Source of the DNA: Paraphoma chrysanthemicola | Lineage: Eukaryota > Ascomycota > Dothideomycetes > Pleosporales > Phaeosphaeriaceae | Direction of reading: 5' to 3' | Length of the DNA stretch: 64,000 nt | Assembly: GCA_020744225.1 (NCBI GenBank) | Contig: JAGMWG010000002.1 | Coordinates: forward strand, 372,001-436,000 | Shown: positions 33,563 to 45,061 of the stretch, piece by piece | Numbering within the stretch: the first letter of the stretch is position 1 | How the letters are laid out: each line of letters begins with the position of its first letter | Position numbers and translations under genes: made by a program | Notes under the pieces: generated by a model | What the model was told of the DNA's origin: nothing | Database searches by the model: none | The model's input: the letters and a program-made list of their open reading frames with translations, nothing else

Positions 33563-35768
33563 ATGGCGCGTCAGTTGAGCACGGCCTTTGCTCTCCTGGT
33601 CACATCACTTCTAATTGCAACCACGTTGGCAGTAAACATCACCCCGCGACAGAGTACCAAGGCCTACAGCATCAGGAACACCACCCTCGACACGCCCTGG
33701 ACTGAGAAGGTCGGCACAAACCCGTGGCCTGAATACCCTCGACCGCTTCTGCAACGCTCGCTTTGGAAGAATCTCAATGGCGTCTGGGGTTATCGCAATG
33801 CTTCCGAAGGCGACCTAGCCAAACCACCCTTTGGCGACACCTTCGAAGACCCGGTCCTGGTCCCCTTCTGCCTCGAGAGCGCACTCTCAGGTATGGATTA
33901 TCTACGAAGAGAATGAGACTAGTTTACTGACTCAAGTGTAGGCGTGAGCGGTGGCCACAAAATCTTTTCATTCTACAAGACTTCGTTCGACATACCCTCG
34001 GACTGGCCAATCGGCAACCGTGTGCTCCTCAACTTCGGAGCGGTCGACTACGAGGCGACGGTGTTCGTCAATGGACATAACGCCGGTTTTCATCGTGGAG
34101 GCTACTTCGAATTTTCAATCGACGTCACGGCACATTTGAATGCTAACGGGACTAATGAGCTGTAAGTATAACTCTGGTGTCTGTCACAGTGCTCTTGACT
34201 GACATTCATGGCAGCATCGTTCACGTTTTTGACCCCACCGACTCTGGAAGGACACAAATCCCCATTGGAAAGCAGACGCTGTATCGTACCGACATGATCT
34301 GGTACACACCCTGCAGCGGCATTTGGCAGACTGTCTGGCTAGAATCTGCGCCAAGCGAGCATGTATCGAAGTTGGATCTCTCTGCCGACATGGACGGAGT
34401 TGGTATGTGGTTGTCATTAGTACAATGATAACATACTAATCCCGCGTAGTAAGTGTTACTGTACACAGCAGCACAAACTCCACCAGCCCGGTTGAAGTGA
34501 CTATCCACGAGTCAAATAGCCAGGAGTCCAAGGCAGTTGGGTCCGGGAATACCGGTGTCCCCTTCAAGTTCACGACGAGCAACCCGAAGCTGTGGCATCC
34601 GGACAGTCCAAATCTCTATAACATCACCATCAAGCTTGGCGACGACGAGATCCAGAGCTATACTGGGTTCCGCACTGTCTCCCGCGGCGTGATTGGCGGT
34701 GTCCAGCGTCCGCTCCTGAATGGCGAGGTCATCTTCCCGTTTGGGCCACTTGATCAGGGTTTCTGGCCAGACGGCATTTATACACCGCCAAGCGTAGAAG
34801 CCATGGTTTTCGACCTTCAGGTTTTAAAGCGCGTAGGTATCAACACTGTTCGCAAGCACATTAAGGTGGAACCAGCCCTTTACTACAAGGCATGCGATGA
34901 GATGGGCTTGTTGGTTATGCAAGACATGCCTTCACTCCGCCCAGATCTGCCTGTTCCGAACGGATGTGGCTCCATTCGACTTGAGGGCCCTGAGCAACAA
35001 GCCGAATTCGATCGACAGCTTCAACTGCTTGTTGAGCAGCTCCGAAGCTACCCAAGCATCTTTGCATGGACCATCTACAATGAAGAATGGGGTCAGGCGA
35101 CCTCGCCTCCGTGGCCAGAGATTCGTCTCGAAGATCTCGTTCGTGAGTTAGATCCAACACGTTTGATCAACGCTGTGAGTGGTTGGACGGATCATCGAGC
35201 TGGCGACTTTGATGACAACCACCACTACTCTACACCACAGTGTGGGACGCCATTCTGGTCACGTCAGGGGTCCGGGCCGGATGGATCCGACTCAGCTTAC
35301 GATGAGAGCCGCATTGGCTTCCAGGGCGAATTTGGCGGCATCGGGCAGTATCCTCCTGAGGGACAGTAAGTCAGCCACGGGCTATTGACGCATCGCTTTG
35401 GTATATGTGACTGATCATTTCACAGCTCCTGGTACCAAGATTCCAACCGTCAGACTTCATACGAGTTGACGAACTCAACCGATGCTTGGAACTACCGCAC
35501 TCGTGACTTGCTCAACCAGCTTCGTGAGCAAATTGAGTTATTCTCTTGCTCTGGAGGCATCTATACCCAAACTACCGACGTTGAAGGTGAAGTCAACGGC
35601 TTGATGACTTACGATCGTCGCATCATCCGCATGAACGAGGAGCAATGGAAGAAGGATGTTACTGCACTTTACGAAGCAGCGGCAGAGCGTGCGAAAAACG
35701 CCAACAAGCGAGGCGTGATGGAGGACAAGAGCCAGGGTGGTATGCAGATTGGTATGCCATGGGTTTAG
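33563..35768 (+). CDS. Secreted glycoside hydrolase family 2 enzyme
   Basis: Five exons, 33563-33890, 33942-34161, 34215-34402, 34450-35365 and 35426-35768; introns 51, 53, 47 and 60 bp, all in frame; 664 aa. A signal peptide (ending near TTLA) is followed by a GH2 sugar-binding domain (RPLLQRSLWKNLNGVWGY; FSFYKTSFDIP; ATVFVNGHNAGFHRGGY), an immunoglobulin-like domain, and a TIM barrel. The barrel has acid/base Glu457 in IYNEEWG and nucleophile Glu539 in FQGEFGG. Family members act on beta-galactosides, beta-mannosides or beta-glucuronides; I cannot tell which. ATG at 33563 starts the signal peptide. Confidence 0.9.
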
Positions 35769-36403
35769 CAGAAGGTACGGTCCTGAGACGGCAGGTTAGC
35801 CATTAGGATATAATGTGTCCAAGAAATCTTCACGGTCTACTAAACACTTCATGGGTCCTGAATACTAAGCAACTGCGAGAATTGACACTAGGGTTGCTCA
35901 GCATCGTGACAGATCTGTTCGCTCCGAAGACCACAAGCAATATCGGCATTAGCTTCGACAGAATTCGTCCGGTTTGAGAGCAGGGATTGACCTCTTACAT
36001 ACCTTGGCTCCTAGAGACAGATGTTGCTTCCACCTTCCTAACAAGGGCTAGTGGCAGCCTTACAAGCGCATCATCTTACTATTTCTCGCCATTCTTGCAG
36101 GCAACAGTCATAAGTTTAAAATATTGTGAATAAATATTGTGGTTCTATCCTGTTCCACTGCGTCTCTCACAGTTTACTAAAGCATAGCCAGACGGTTAGT
36201 GCATGGAAAGGGCGCAAGGGCGCACTTGATCGCAACAGAAATCTCACAAATTTCTGCGAGCGCGTCGTCATTCCGTCGACAACAAAGGCTAAACCCCGAC
36301 AAGAAACGACCCAACTCCGACGAGAAAAGTTTCGACTCCGACATTGAAGAACCACCATCTCAAGAGAAATTGCATACACATCGTTTTCCTTACCCCAGCA
36401 AAG
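35769..36403. other. Intergenic
   Basis: 635 bp between two plus-strand genes. The part just before the GNAT gene is rich in CGACAAG/CGACTCC-type purine-pyrimidine words. No gene is seen. Confidence 0.45.
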
Positions 36404-37117
36404 ATGGCCCCTCCCCTTCCCCACCCCTTCGAATCCGCCCGCCTCTCCTACCGCGCCATTCGCGCCGCCGACACTCCAATCTTCAACACCATCGCATCCG
36501 ACATCCATGGGTACCAAAATAGCAGCCTGACAAATATATCCCTGCCCGGCGAATCCGGGACAAAAGAATTCATTGCCGCGCTGTGCAACGAGTCTAAATT
36601 TCTCTTGAGCGCGGTGATTTGGAAGAGACACGATCCCAACCTAAGTGCTGGGGAAATCGACAGGTTGGTGCTTAATTCGAAGGAAAAGATCAAAGAAGGC
36701 GTGGAAGCAGATGAAGATATCAAATTAATTGAGCGTTGGGGCACGGCCATTGGCGAAATCCATCTCTCGCGCCTCGCACCTAGCGCATCGCACCACCGAC
36801 ACACAGAAATCGGGATTGACATCATTCCTGCGCATCAAGGGAAAGGTTACGGGCGAGAAGCGATTGAGTGGGTGTTGGAGTATGCGTTTGTCAAAGCGGG
36901 GTTGCATCGAGTCAAGATTCGCTCGTTTGCGTGGAATACGGGTGCGTTGAGGTTGTATGAGAAGATTGGGTTTAAGGTTGAGGGAAGGGAACGGGAGGCG
37001 TATTGGCATGAGGGACGGTGGTGGGATGGGGTTGAGTTGGGGATGTTGGAGGGGGAGTGGAGGACTTTGAAAGAGGGGAGGATAAGAGAGGAAGAGCAGG
37101 GGGAGGGGGAGAAGTAA
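36404..37117 (+). CDS. GNAT N-acetyltransferase (RimJ/RimL type)
   Basis: Single exon, 237 aa. The start at 36404 (MAPPLPHPFESARLSYRAI) gives the usual RimJ/RimL opening, a strand followed by LSYRAIRAADTPIF. The acetyl-CoA pyrophosphate-binding motif A is IGIDIIPAHQGKGYGREAIEWVLEYAF, and motif B includes AWNTGALRLYEKIGFKVEGREREAYW. These enzymes transfer acetyl from acetyl-CoA to an amino group of a protein or small molecule; the acceptor cannot be read from sequence. The C-terminal 25 residues are Glu/Gly/Lys-rich and probably disordered. The 3' part of the gene is strongly G-rich on the coding strand. Confidence 0.85.
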   Translation: MAPPLPHPFESARLSYRAIRAADTPIFNTIASDIHGYQNSSLTNISLPGESGTKEFIAALCNESKFLLSAVIWKRHDPNLSAGEIDRLVLNSKEKIKEGVEADEDIKLIERWGTAIGEIHLSRLAPSASHHRHTEIGIDIIPAHQGKGYGREAIEWVLEYAFVKAGLHRVKIRSFAWNTGALRLYEKIGFKVEGREREAYWHEGRWWDGVELGMLEGEWRTLKEGRIREEEQGEGEK

Positions 37118-37213
37118 GGAGTTGAGCTACAGTTTGATTCAATTTGGGTATCTCTGTCCTACGAAAGTCGCGTCCTAACCTATACCCCACACTGGTCATC
37201 CACATACCGCACC

Positions 37214-37812
37214 TCAGTGATGAAATGCGGGATTCTGCGGCTGCGCAACATACTGCATCCCACCCTCTTTCCCAGGTTGATTCAACAATGGCCGATTCTG
37301 CTCCTCTCGAAACGCAGACTCTTTATCTTGCTGCGTCACATCGCAGGGCGTGCAGCAGCATGCACACAAACAATCTGTGCAACCGTTGCCTTTGAGATGG
37401 TACTTTGCGCGCATATCGCCGCGGCTGAGCATGGGCATGACAAATGAAATGCCAAGGCAGGCGAGGCCGCAGAAGCCGGCGCACTGGGAGAGTCAGATGA
37501 GTGGGCGGGACTGAAGGGTTATATCGGATGGGATCAGGGAAAAATTATAGGTATCTACGGGTTGAAGGGTAAAAAGAGAGGGGAAATGTACAGCAAGGCT
37601 GCAGGCTGAGTAGCCATTCATGTCACCATTGTTTTTGACACGGTGGTGGGTACGGCCGTAGACGATGCATGGACACCACCATGAGAGACAGCCTAGCGGT
37701 CCGTTCAGCATCTAGTGGGGTTCGGTCTTCGCTCGGTGTGCTCACAAGTTCCAATGGGCGTGCAGCAGGAGCTACCGCTGTGGTGCCAATCTTGCTTCTG
37801 AATGGTGGTCAT
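37214..37812 (-). CDS. PLAC8 family cysteine-rich protein
   Basis: Three exons, 37746-37812, 37592-37692 and 37214-37483; introns 53 and 108 bp; 145 aa. The spliced sequence reads QDWHHSGSSCCTPIGTC|CLSWWCPCIVYGRTHHR, then a MNGYSACSLACAGFCGLACLG stretch and TDCLCACCCTPCDVTQQDKE, which is the full PLAC8 cysteine pattern. Members include plant cell-number/cadmium-resistance proteins and fungal small membrane proteins linked to metal or calcium handling at the plasma membrane; two short hydrophobic Cys-rich stretches fit this. The C terminus is Gln/Pro-rich. The start at 37812 gives the usual short N terminus before QDWHHS. Confidence 0.85.
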
Positions 37813-38863
37813 ATTGCAGTCCTTGGTGCAACTTTCTTTGTTGGTAGAAGGGATATGTCTGGGAATACTGAATACGGTACGAGGATGTGACCGTCTTCTC
37901 TACAACTGACTGATTCCGAGTCAATTCTATGTTCTGTGTTCGGAAGATGAATGGTGCGGCCTTGGCGTTGTAGAGAATATGTTGAAGCGAATGAAATTGA
38001 AAGACAATGAAGCTCGCGCCCAAGGAATTTGACGAGACTTTAAGAAATAAAAAGCTACGGCGCCGCGCGAGAATCGGACCTGAATGCGCGCGTCTTACCT
38101 TTAAGTTCCACAGGCAGCCACAGTCAGAGCAGGGGGTTGAACAGTGCGTCCGGCTTGTCAGGCGCCAGTGGTGGCTGTGGAACTGGTGTGCTCGGGACTC
38201 GGATGCTTCATATAAGATGATCCTTCGCTGCACATCTTCTGCGATCATCAGATTATGTGCTTTGTGTGCGTGAGCATTCATCTCAAAGATCGCGGGCTGC
38301 TTCCTTTGTGCTCGCTGCTGCAAACGTACTGGAACCTCATGGTCCAGCTCATGAATATTTCAGCCCCAGATTTTCGACCCCACGTTCCACTGCTCACTGA
38401 TGACCTGACAAAGAGCAGTGCCTGCTAAAGCCCATTTGCTCCGTGTGGGAGATCTACACAATGGCGTAGGCGCGACTGAGCTGGTGAGATTCCGATCGCC
38501 TACATGATGTGCGGAAGCCGACGGATAGGAGCACCAATCTACATTCGCAAAATGCTGGATTGTGAGTTCTCAACCCCACGGTTGAAGAGCCAAGACAAGA
38601 GCTGAAGAAATAATTGAAACCAGTACGAGCAGTCGGCTGTTTTCATCGTGTTCGTGAACGCCTCTACGAATCAAGGTAAGAGTGGGGTCGTGCCCCTGAT
38701 TTAGCAATCGGCAAGCTCGTGTCATCCCTGCGCTAGCGTTGCCGGACCCCGAAGCTTGATCATCGAGAGCAACAGCTCGCTGATCGTTTCCTTGTGCCAC
38801 CACCAACTCTCCAACCATCGTCACTCGTTACTTTGCTTTGCGCTTCGTGTTAGTTGTTTCATA
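37813..38863. other. Divergent intergenic region
   Basis: 1051 bp between the PLAC8 gene (minus) and the membrane-protein gene (plus). A long minus-strand frame here runs antisense to its strand bias and shows no coding features. Both promoters should lie here. Confidence 0.45.
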
Positions 38864-39925
38864 ATGCGTTCCTTTCTCGCTTTCAGCGCATTCGTCGCAT
38901 TGGTTTCGTCAGCTGAGTGGAACATCTCCCAGCCCCTAAACCAATGGGCGGACGAGATCATCCCTCACTATGCGCCGGAGATCACTACTATCGAAGAGAA
39001 CAAAGCCTATGTAGTGAAACTGGATTGTCCTGGGTGTCCTTTTGCGATCAAGACATCGGATTCTGAAGTAGAATGGCAAGAGCCACCGCAGGAGAATGCC
39101 TTGGTAAATTAAGAATCGCGTAACGATAATCTGACTACTTTGCTGACAGTAGCACAGCGGCTGCAGTTCGAAATCGATGCTATGCATAGCTCCACCCCAT
39201 CGCTTTTACTGAATGGGCGCCGAATCCTACCCCTCGATCCGCTACCACTCAATATCAATGCATATCAAGTACCCACCAACATCTCTGCCGAGGAGATGCA
39301 GCTGCTCTGGCAAGGGCCGACATCTGGCGTACAGCTACCCCTGCAATATGAGCATACAGTCCTGCGTACACAGGAGAATGGCAAGCTTTGGGTACAATTT
39401 GACGTGACTGGCCTGCCACTGAGCGAAAGCAATGATCCCCGATTTCCCTTCTTGAACGGAGACTTGGTGAAGCTAGATATGGAAGAACAAAAGCTTGTGC
39501 AAGTGTTGCTTCGAAATGAGACGAACGACCTGTCCATTGAAGATATTCAGGTTGTTGCAAGGAAAGACCGCGCCCAGCCGTACAGGATGAAGTGTGGCCG
39601 GCTCGCCATGGTCCAGACAGCGTTTGATCCTACCGAGTGGGATGAATACGGCAAATTTGGCACGGAGTCGAGGCTGCAAAATATGGTTGCGAGCAAGATT
39701 GGCGAGGTCTGGTCTGACGGCTTCCAGCGCAATTCGCTTTTGTTGCCTGTGGGATTGCTGTTGGCATTTGGTGCCTTCATGCTCCGTCGATGGTACGTGC
39801 GAAGGCAGGACGAGCGCCGGGATGTGGAAGACGATGCAGAAATCGCATTGTTGAACCGCGACTACGAGGATGCGCCTCCTGCATACGCAGACATTCCGGT
39901 AATCAAGATCGAAGAATACGACTAG
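38864..39925 (+). CDS. Type I membrane protein with lumenal CxxC and PPxY tail
   Basis: Two exons, 38864-39103 and 39158-39925, with a 54 bp intron (GTAAAT...GCACAG); 335 aa. A 17-residue signal peptide (MRSFLAFSAFVALVSSA) leads into a lumenal or extracellular domain with LDCPGCPF (a CxxC pair) and later KCGRL. One membrane helix lies at about 268-288 (LLLPVGLLLAFGAFML), followed by a basic stop-transfer (RRWYVRR) and a 45-residue acidic cytosolic tail with APPAYADIP. PPAY is a PPxY motif, the ligand of Rsp5/Nedd4 WW domains. It resembles conserved fungal proteins of unknown function (possibly the DUF7728 group, from memory and unchecked). A secretory-pathway location is likely. Confidence 0.75.
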
Positions 39926-40165
39926 CCACTGGAATCAAGAAGGGCGCAAGCTTTATTTATTCTCGCAACTTGTGTACATGTGTGTCACTTTGCTACCAGC
40001 ACTTTTGCGTTCGCCGCCCTTTTCTGCACGTCGCATTGCAGCAGTTTCGGAACGCGCGAAAATGGAAATGGGTGACCATCAGCTTACAACCTCTAAACGC
40101 TTGCGACGAGCAACATAACTTTGCCGCACTTGCTTTGACTCATTTCCACACTCGTGCCCACCAAA

Positions 40166-41269
40166 ATGTCTGTCGTCGTTGAGCAATACAACCCTGAATG
40201 GGCTGCGCAGTTCGACAAAATCAAGGTTGCGCTCGAGACTTACCTTCAAGGCGTCCCGTACCTCTCCATCGAGCACGTCGGAAGCACATCAGTCCCTGGC
40301 TTAGTCGCCAAACCCATTATCGACATCGACATCATTGTTACACGCGAAAACGTTCAAGCAGCCAGTGACGCGCTCCAGAGCAATGGCAAGTACGATTACC
40401 TAGGCGAACTGGGCATTGTAGACCGCCACGTCTTCAAAGATCCGGATCAGAATCCCAAACGCAACATCTACGTTTGCATCGACGGCGTCGCACAAACACG
40501 CAATCATCTCGGTCTGCGCAACACATTACGCGCAAATCCTGGGCTGCGCGATGAGTATGCTCGCGTCAAGCTAGATCTCGCGGCCAACAATACCAACATC
40601 ATCGACTACGTCGAAGCCAAAGGCGCCGTCATTCAAAAAATTCTGAAAGCTTCAGGTATGCTCACGGAAGCCGAGCTCACGGCTATTGAGAAAGCCAATG
40701 TCAAGGGCGACAAATTCGGCGCCATCAAGACTGAGCGCTTATTGCTACGAGAATTTGTCTTGAGTCACGATGTCCCTGGTTATCATGAATTGGAAGGTAG
40801 TGAGGAGAATGCGAGATACCAGGATTGGGAGCCGCGCACGATGCAACAAGCGCGTGAGATGGTGATGCAAAATATGCGAAATGCGACCACAACGCCAAGG
40901 ACAGTCTGGGAACTTGTTGTGGAAAAGGAGGAGCGAATGATTGGGCGTGTGGGGGCGAAATTAGCGCAATCCGACAAGAAGGGTGAGCAGTCGGTCCCGC
41001 GTCTCCATCTCTGGTACTCGTTCCTGCCGTCTGTGCAAGGCCAAGGGTATGCGACTGAGGCTACGCAGGCCTTGATTGACGAGTTGGTGAAGAGACAGGC
41101 TGGGAAGAAAGTCGAGTTAGAGATTGAGTGTGATCCGCGGAACGTGAAAAGTTGGAAGTTGGCAGAGAAGCTCGGATTTGAGAAGTTCAGCTTTACGGAA
41201 AAGGCATACGAGAGCAAGGGTGAATGGGTCGATTCGTTGGTGTATCAGAAAGTGATTGACAAGGCTTGA
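40166..41269 (+). CDS. GrpB (UPF0157) - GNAT acetyltransferase fusion
   Basis: Single exon, 367 aa; first ATG at 40166. Residues 1-165 are a GrpB/UPF0157 domain, a nucleotidyltransferase-like fold: YNPEWAAQFDKIK, SIEHVGSTSVPGLVAKPIIDIDI (the GST plus D-x-D metal-site pattern), HLGLRNTLRANPGLRDEYARVK. Residues about 195-365 are a GNAT domain: IKTERLLLREF, then YSFLPSVQGQGYATEATQALID (acetyl-CoA motif) and NVKSWKLAEKLGFEK. GrpB proteins are common in bacteria and in fungi; the fused pair may act on one substrate, but the chemistry of GrpB is not established. There is no intron or targeting signal, so it is probably cytosolic. Confidence 0.85.
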   Translation: MSVVVEQYNPEWAAQFDKIKVALETYLQGVPYLSIEHVGSTSVPGLVAKPIIDIDIIVTRENVQAASDALQSNGKYDYLGELGIVDRHVFKDPDQNPKRNIYVCIDGVAQTRNHLGLRNTLRANPGLRDEYARVKLDLAANNTNIIDYVEAKGAVIQKILKASGMLTEAELTAIEKANVKGDKFGAIKTERLLLREFVLSHDVPGYHELEGSEENARYQDWEPRTMQQAREMVMQNMRNATTTPRTVWELVVEKEERMIGRVGAKLAQSDKKGEQSVPRLHLWYSFLPSVQGQGYATEATQALIDELVKRQAGKKVELEIECDPRNVKSWKLAEKLGFEKFSFTEKAYESKGEWVDSLVYQKVIDKA

Positions 41270-41629
41270 CTCTGAAACTTTGTAGCGAGGATGAGCAGCG
41301 CGGACAAGACTCGGAGATGTAGACTCACGAAGTAACGTTTTCATCTACCTCCGCTGATGACTACTGAAGTACCAAAGATCCTCACATCAGTATGCAGCTT
41401 GACGGCGAGCCCAAGATGGCTCCCAGACTACTGTGTAGAGCACATGAACAAGCATACTGTGCTAGCTGCATATGCCAGAAGCCATTGAAAGATAGATCAG
41501 CGATATTTAACGCAAATATGTGACGATTCTAGAATGGTAAGGCCGCACGTGAGTCGCAATACCGCTTTTCTTCTATCCGCCTAATTCTTTGACCTCCTGA
41601 CATAAGTTTGTATACACTCTTGGCGCAAG
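41270..41629. other. Convergent intergenic region, left border of the catabolic cluster
   Basis: 360 bp between the 3' ends of the GrpB-GNAT gene and the MFS transporter gene. No gene or repeat is seen. Confidence 0.5.
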
Positions 41630-43326
41630 TTAGATCTGGTATCGGAAGTCTGGCTCTCGATCCGTATACATTGTTCCCTCAGCCATGACATACCCAGCAG
41701 CAATCTTGATATCTTTGCGTTTCTCTCTACGCTTGTACATCGCACGCACGATCCACCACCCACACCACGCGAACGCCAAACATCCCAAGCTCCACGCGTG
41801 CCCAAGCGTGTACTTTGGGGCTGCATTACTTTGGTAAATCTGGCCGGACACGACGCCGCCGATGTTTGTCAGGGTGAGGAGTATCCCCAGAGAAGCAGCG
41901 CGCTTGCCGTCTGGAGCGCAGTTGGCAGAAAGCCAGGTGATATTTCCACCTGTACAGAGGAAACAAGCTGTCGAGATGAGGTACGTGGCGAAGTATTGAA
42001 CTCCTGGGCTGACCGGAGAAAGAAGTATAGCATAGCCGGCTATGCCGATAGGAGCCATCAAGATTAGGGGAAGGAACCTTGTTTGATAGCGATCACTCAG
42101 GTATGCGCCGACCGCGTAGACGATCGCCCCCCAAAGGTTGACAGGTATAACAAGGTATTGTGCCTGGTATAAATTAGTCTTGTGACTACTGAGCCTCAAT
42201 GTGAAAGGCTGATTACCTCTTTGACTGAATAGTGAAAGCCGTTCCTGATGATGATGGGCAAGAATGTGCCAAAACCATACAATATAGTCACAACCGCAAT
42301 CTGAATACAGCCGTGAAGCCAGCTCTTGATATCTTTGGCAGCTTCCTTGATATCCGCTTTACCGTAATGGCCAGATCCGGCCGAGTCGGAGTAAGCTTGG
42401 GTACGTGCTGCTCGTAGGCGCATGATTTGTTTCTCCTCTTCGTTGAGAAAATATGCCGTCTCATAATCTTTCGGGACAAGCCAAATACAGCACACCGCCC
42501 AGACAATCGTGATTATGCCCTCGAGCACGTAAAGCCTTCGCATATTAGCATGAGCCCCAGAGTCAGGCGAATGAGATGCTCACCACCGCCATCCAGGCCA
42601 ACCAGCAACGCCATTCATGTATAGGATACCGAAGGCAATGAGACCTCCAAATGCCCCAGACAAAGCACTAGCGATGAAGAGGTAAGCAACACGGATGCCC
42701 AGTTCTTCTCTCGTATACCAGTTGCAGAGGAATAAAGTCATGGATGGGAACAAACAACCTTCAAAGAAGCCCAAGAATATGCGCGTGGTGACAAGTCCAC
42801 CAAAGTTCTGCACGAAGCCCGTGCAAAGACATACAAGACCCCAGCAGAACGTAATCGTTGGGATCACACGGTTGAATTGAAGTCGCTTGACCAGTAGCGA
42901 GGTTGGAAACTATTATTTACTTAGCATACTAGAGTTTAATTAAATAGTGCAAATGTACCTCTGCAAGAATGTAGAATATGTAAAAAACGGAGACAGCAGT
43001 CTAGTGCACGTTAGTTTCTCCTCACACGCATCATCAGAGTTACTTCAGCTCACATTCAACTCGCTACCTTTCAGATTGATATCTGCCGTCATACCTTGCG
43101 TCGCTGCAAATCCGATATTCCCGCGGTCGAGATAGCTGATGAGCATGAGCATCATCATGACTGGAGCTACGAAGCGATCAAGTTTTCGTCTCAGCGCATC
43201 CTCTTTCTTCTTCGCTTCGATGGTGTCCGGCGGCTCATCTTGAGCGAGATACTCTCTTTGACTTCCTGATGCCTTCTCATCCGACCCTAAAGTGGGAAGC
43301 GGAGATTGAGATTCATGTGCGGCCAT
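41630..43326 (-). CDS. MFS transporter, anion:cation symporter (ACS/Dal5-like)
   Basis: Five exons, 43054-43326, 42959-43000 (a 42 bp micro-exon), 42584-42909, 42217-42535 and 41630-42163; introns 53, 49, 48 and 53 bp; 497 aa with about 12 membrane helices. Diagnostic stretches are LDRFVAPVMMMLMLISYLDRGNIGFA, GFVQNFGGLVTTRIFLGFFEGCLFP and GWRWLYVLEGIITIVWAV, all typical of the ACS family, which takes up organic anions such as allantoate, nicotinate, pantothenate or tartrate with protons across the plasma membrane. It is divergent from the first hydroxyacid dehydrogenase gene, which suggests joint expression and that its substrate feeds the adjacent enzymes. The exact substrate is unknown. Confidence 0.9.
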
Positions 43327-44021
43327 TTTGACCGATGGCTCTGGCTGGAACGGTCGTGTGCAGTAGTAGCGAGGCTGGATCTACAGCGCATGAAGAAATG
43401 AAGATTGGTTGGCTCTTAAGCGTCAGAATAGCATATGTGCATATATATTTACTCCAACGGCTATGGCGAGCGCACCGCAAAGTCTGTCAACAAGTGCGCA
43501 TCACTGCGACGCACGAAGGAAGCACTTCCCGTGTCCTTGCTAGCCATGGCACCCTGTTGGGGCAACTGCTGATGCTGATCCTTCGTGCACGAAGAGTCGT
43601 CACTTGTGAGGTTACGCGAAAGCGTCGGTGGCGCGCAGGGTTGCGTCTCGCTGGATATTAACCGGGAATGGTAATGGTGATCGCTGGGCCCTGTGTGGAG
43701 AAGGGCGTTGGAGAACCCGTATGCGGGGGTAGGAAGAGGGGTCGCCCATTTCTCTGGAACATGGAGCACGTGGCTGGAACACTAAACATTGAGCTTCAGC
43801 ATTGGGGAAAGCCACTAGTCCAACTATACGTCGAGCAATAATACTAGAGATCTGGCATCAACAAGCATTTTAGTAGTGTTCGTCCATCACCGACGAGCGT
43901 AAAGGCACTAAAAAGATTGGGAAATTGCGTCCAACACAAGCAGCAACTTCGAAAGCGAACATTCCTAATCACTGGAGGCACTTGCACCTTTTGGAGGACT
44001 ACACCTTCAAATCATTGAACA
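43327..44021. promoter_or_regulatory. Divergent promoter, MFS transporter / hydroxyacid dehydrogenase 1
   Basis: 695 bp between two divergent starts. It contains CCCGTATGCGGG at 43716-43727, extended to TGCGGGGG, sharing a TGCGGGG half-site with the 54325-54338 palindrome elsewhere in the cluster. Confidence 0.5.
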
Positions 44022-45061
44022 ATGTCTTCACCAGACAAGACTGTGGCCTTCATTGGTACGTCTCCGAGTTCTCGTATCATTCTGCCAGTATCTAATTGTG
44101 ATCAGGTCTCGGAGTCATGGGCTACCCAATGGCTCTGAATCTTCGCAAAGGTCTTGACTCGTCCTACACTCTCTTAATATGCGATGTCTCTACAGACGCC
44201 ATATCCCGCTTTCAACACGATGCCGATTCTCACGGTCCTGTGGCTGTCGTCAAGAGCGGCTACGAGGCCGTCCAAAGTGCCGACACCGTCATCACCATGC
44301 TACCGGACTCGAAAGCTGTCAAGAAAGTCTACCTCGACCCCACATCTGGCGTGCTCGCAGGGGCAGAATCGGCACTGAAGTCTGGCGACGGAAAAGCAGC
44401 CGGCAAGCTGATCATGGAATGCGGTACAATTGAGACTTCGACAATACTAGAAGTTGCAAAAGCAACGGCTGAGTCTGCCGCGTCATCCCAATTGACGTTC
44501 GTGGATGCGCCGGTATCTGGTGGACCAATGGGTGCGCAAGATGGTACGCTGGCGTTTATGGCTGGCATGAACAACAAGGATGTGTATCCTCGAGTGAGGG
44601 GATATCTGTCGCACATGGGCAAGCCAGATGCAATATTCCTATGCGGCGACATTGGCGCCGGAACGGCATTCAAGGTCATTAACAACTACCTCAGCGCTAT
44701 AACCTCGCTCGCTGCATCAGAAGCGCTGAACATCGGAACGAAAATGGGCTTGGACGTCTCCTTGCTCACGGATGTGATCAATGTAAGCGGCGGACAGTGC
44801 TGGGTTACCTCGAAATCGAATCCGGTACCAGGTATACAAGCGAATGTGCCAAGCTCGAGAGACTACGAGGGCGGCTTCAGGATCGAGTTGTGTAGAAAAG
44901 TGTTAGGAATGGGAAGTGAACTTGCGGAGATGGTGGGGGCGAGAACAATACTGGATAAGCCGACGTTGCAAGCATATGATGAAGCGATGGGGGATGAAAG
45001 GTACAAGGGGAAGGACGCGCGAGTTGTGTATAAGTGGTTGAACGAGAGTAAGAGGAGTTAG
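44022..45061 (+). CDS. Beta-hydroxyacid dehydrogenase 1 (3-hydroxyisobutyrate DH-like)
   Basis: Two exons, 44022-44055 and 44106-45061, with a 50 bp intron placed inside the dinucleotide-binding loop (FI|GLGVMGYPMA); 329 aa. Features of the family: the N-terminal GxGxMG NAD(P) motif, the substrate-binding FVDAPVSGGPMGAQDG, catalytic Lys201 in FKVINNYLSAI, and the C-terminal helical domain. It would oxidise a 3-hydroxy-carboxylate to a semialdehyde or keto acid with NAD(P), or reduce in reverse (as tartronate semialdehyde reductase). There is no mitochondrial presequence, unlike genuine valine-pathway enzymes, so a cytosolic, cluster-specific role is more likely. It is related to the protein encoded at 48018. 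Confidence 0.9.

Noticed and set aside
37772..38323. 183-codon minus-strand frame
   Set aside because: Its end overlaps the first exon of the PLAC8 gene in another frame. The rest has no recognisable content.
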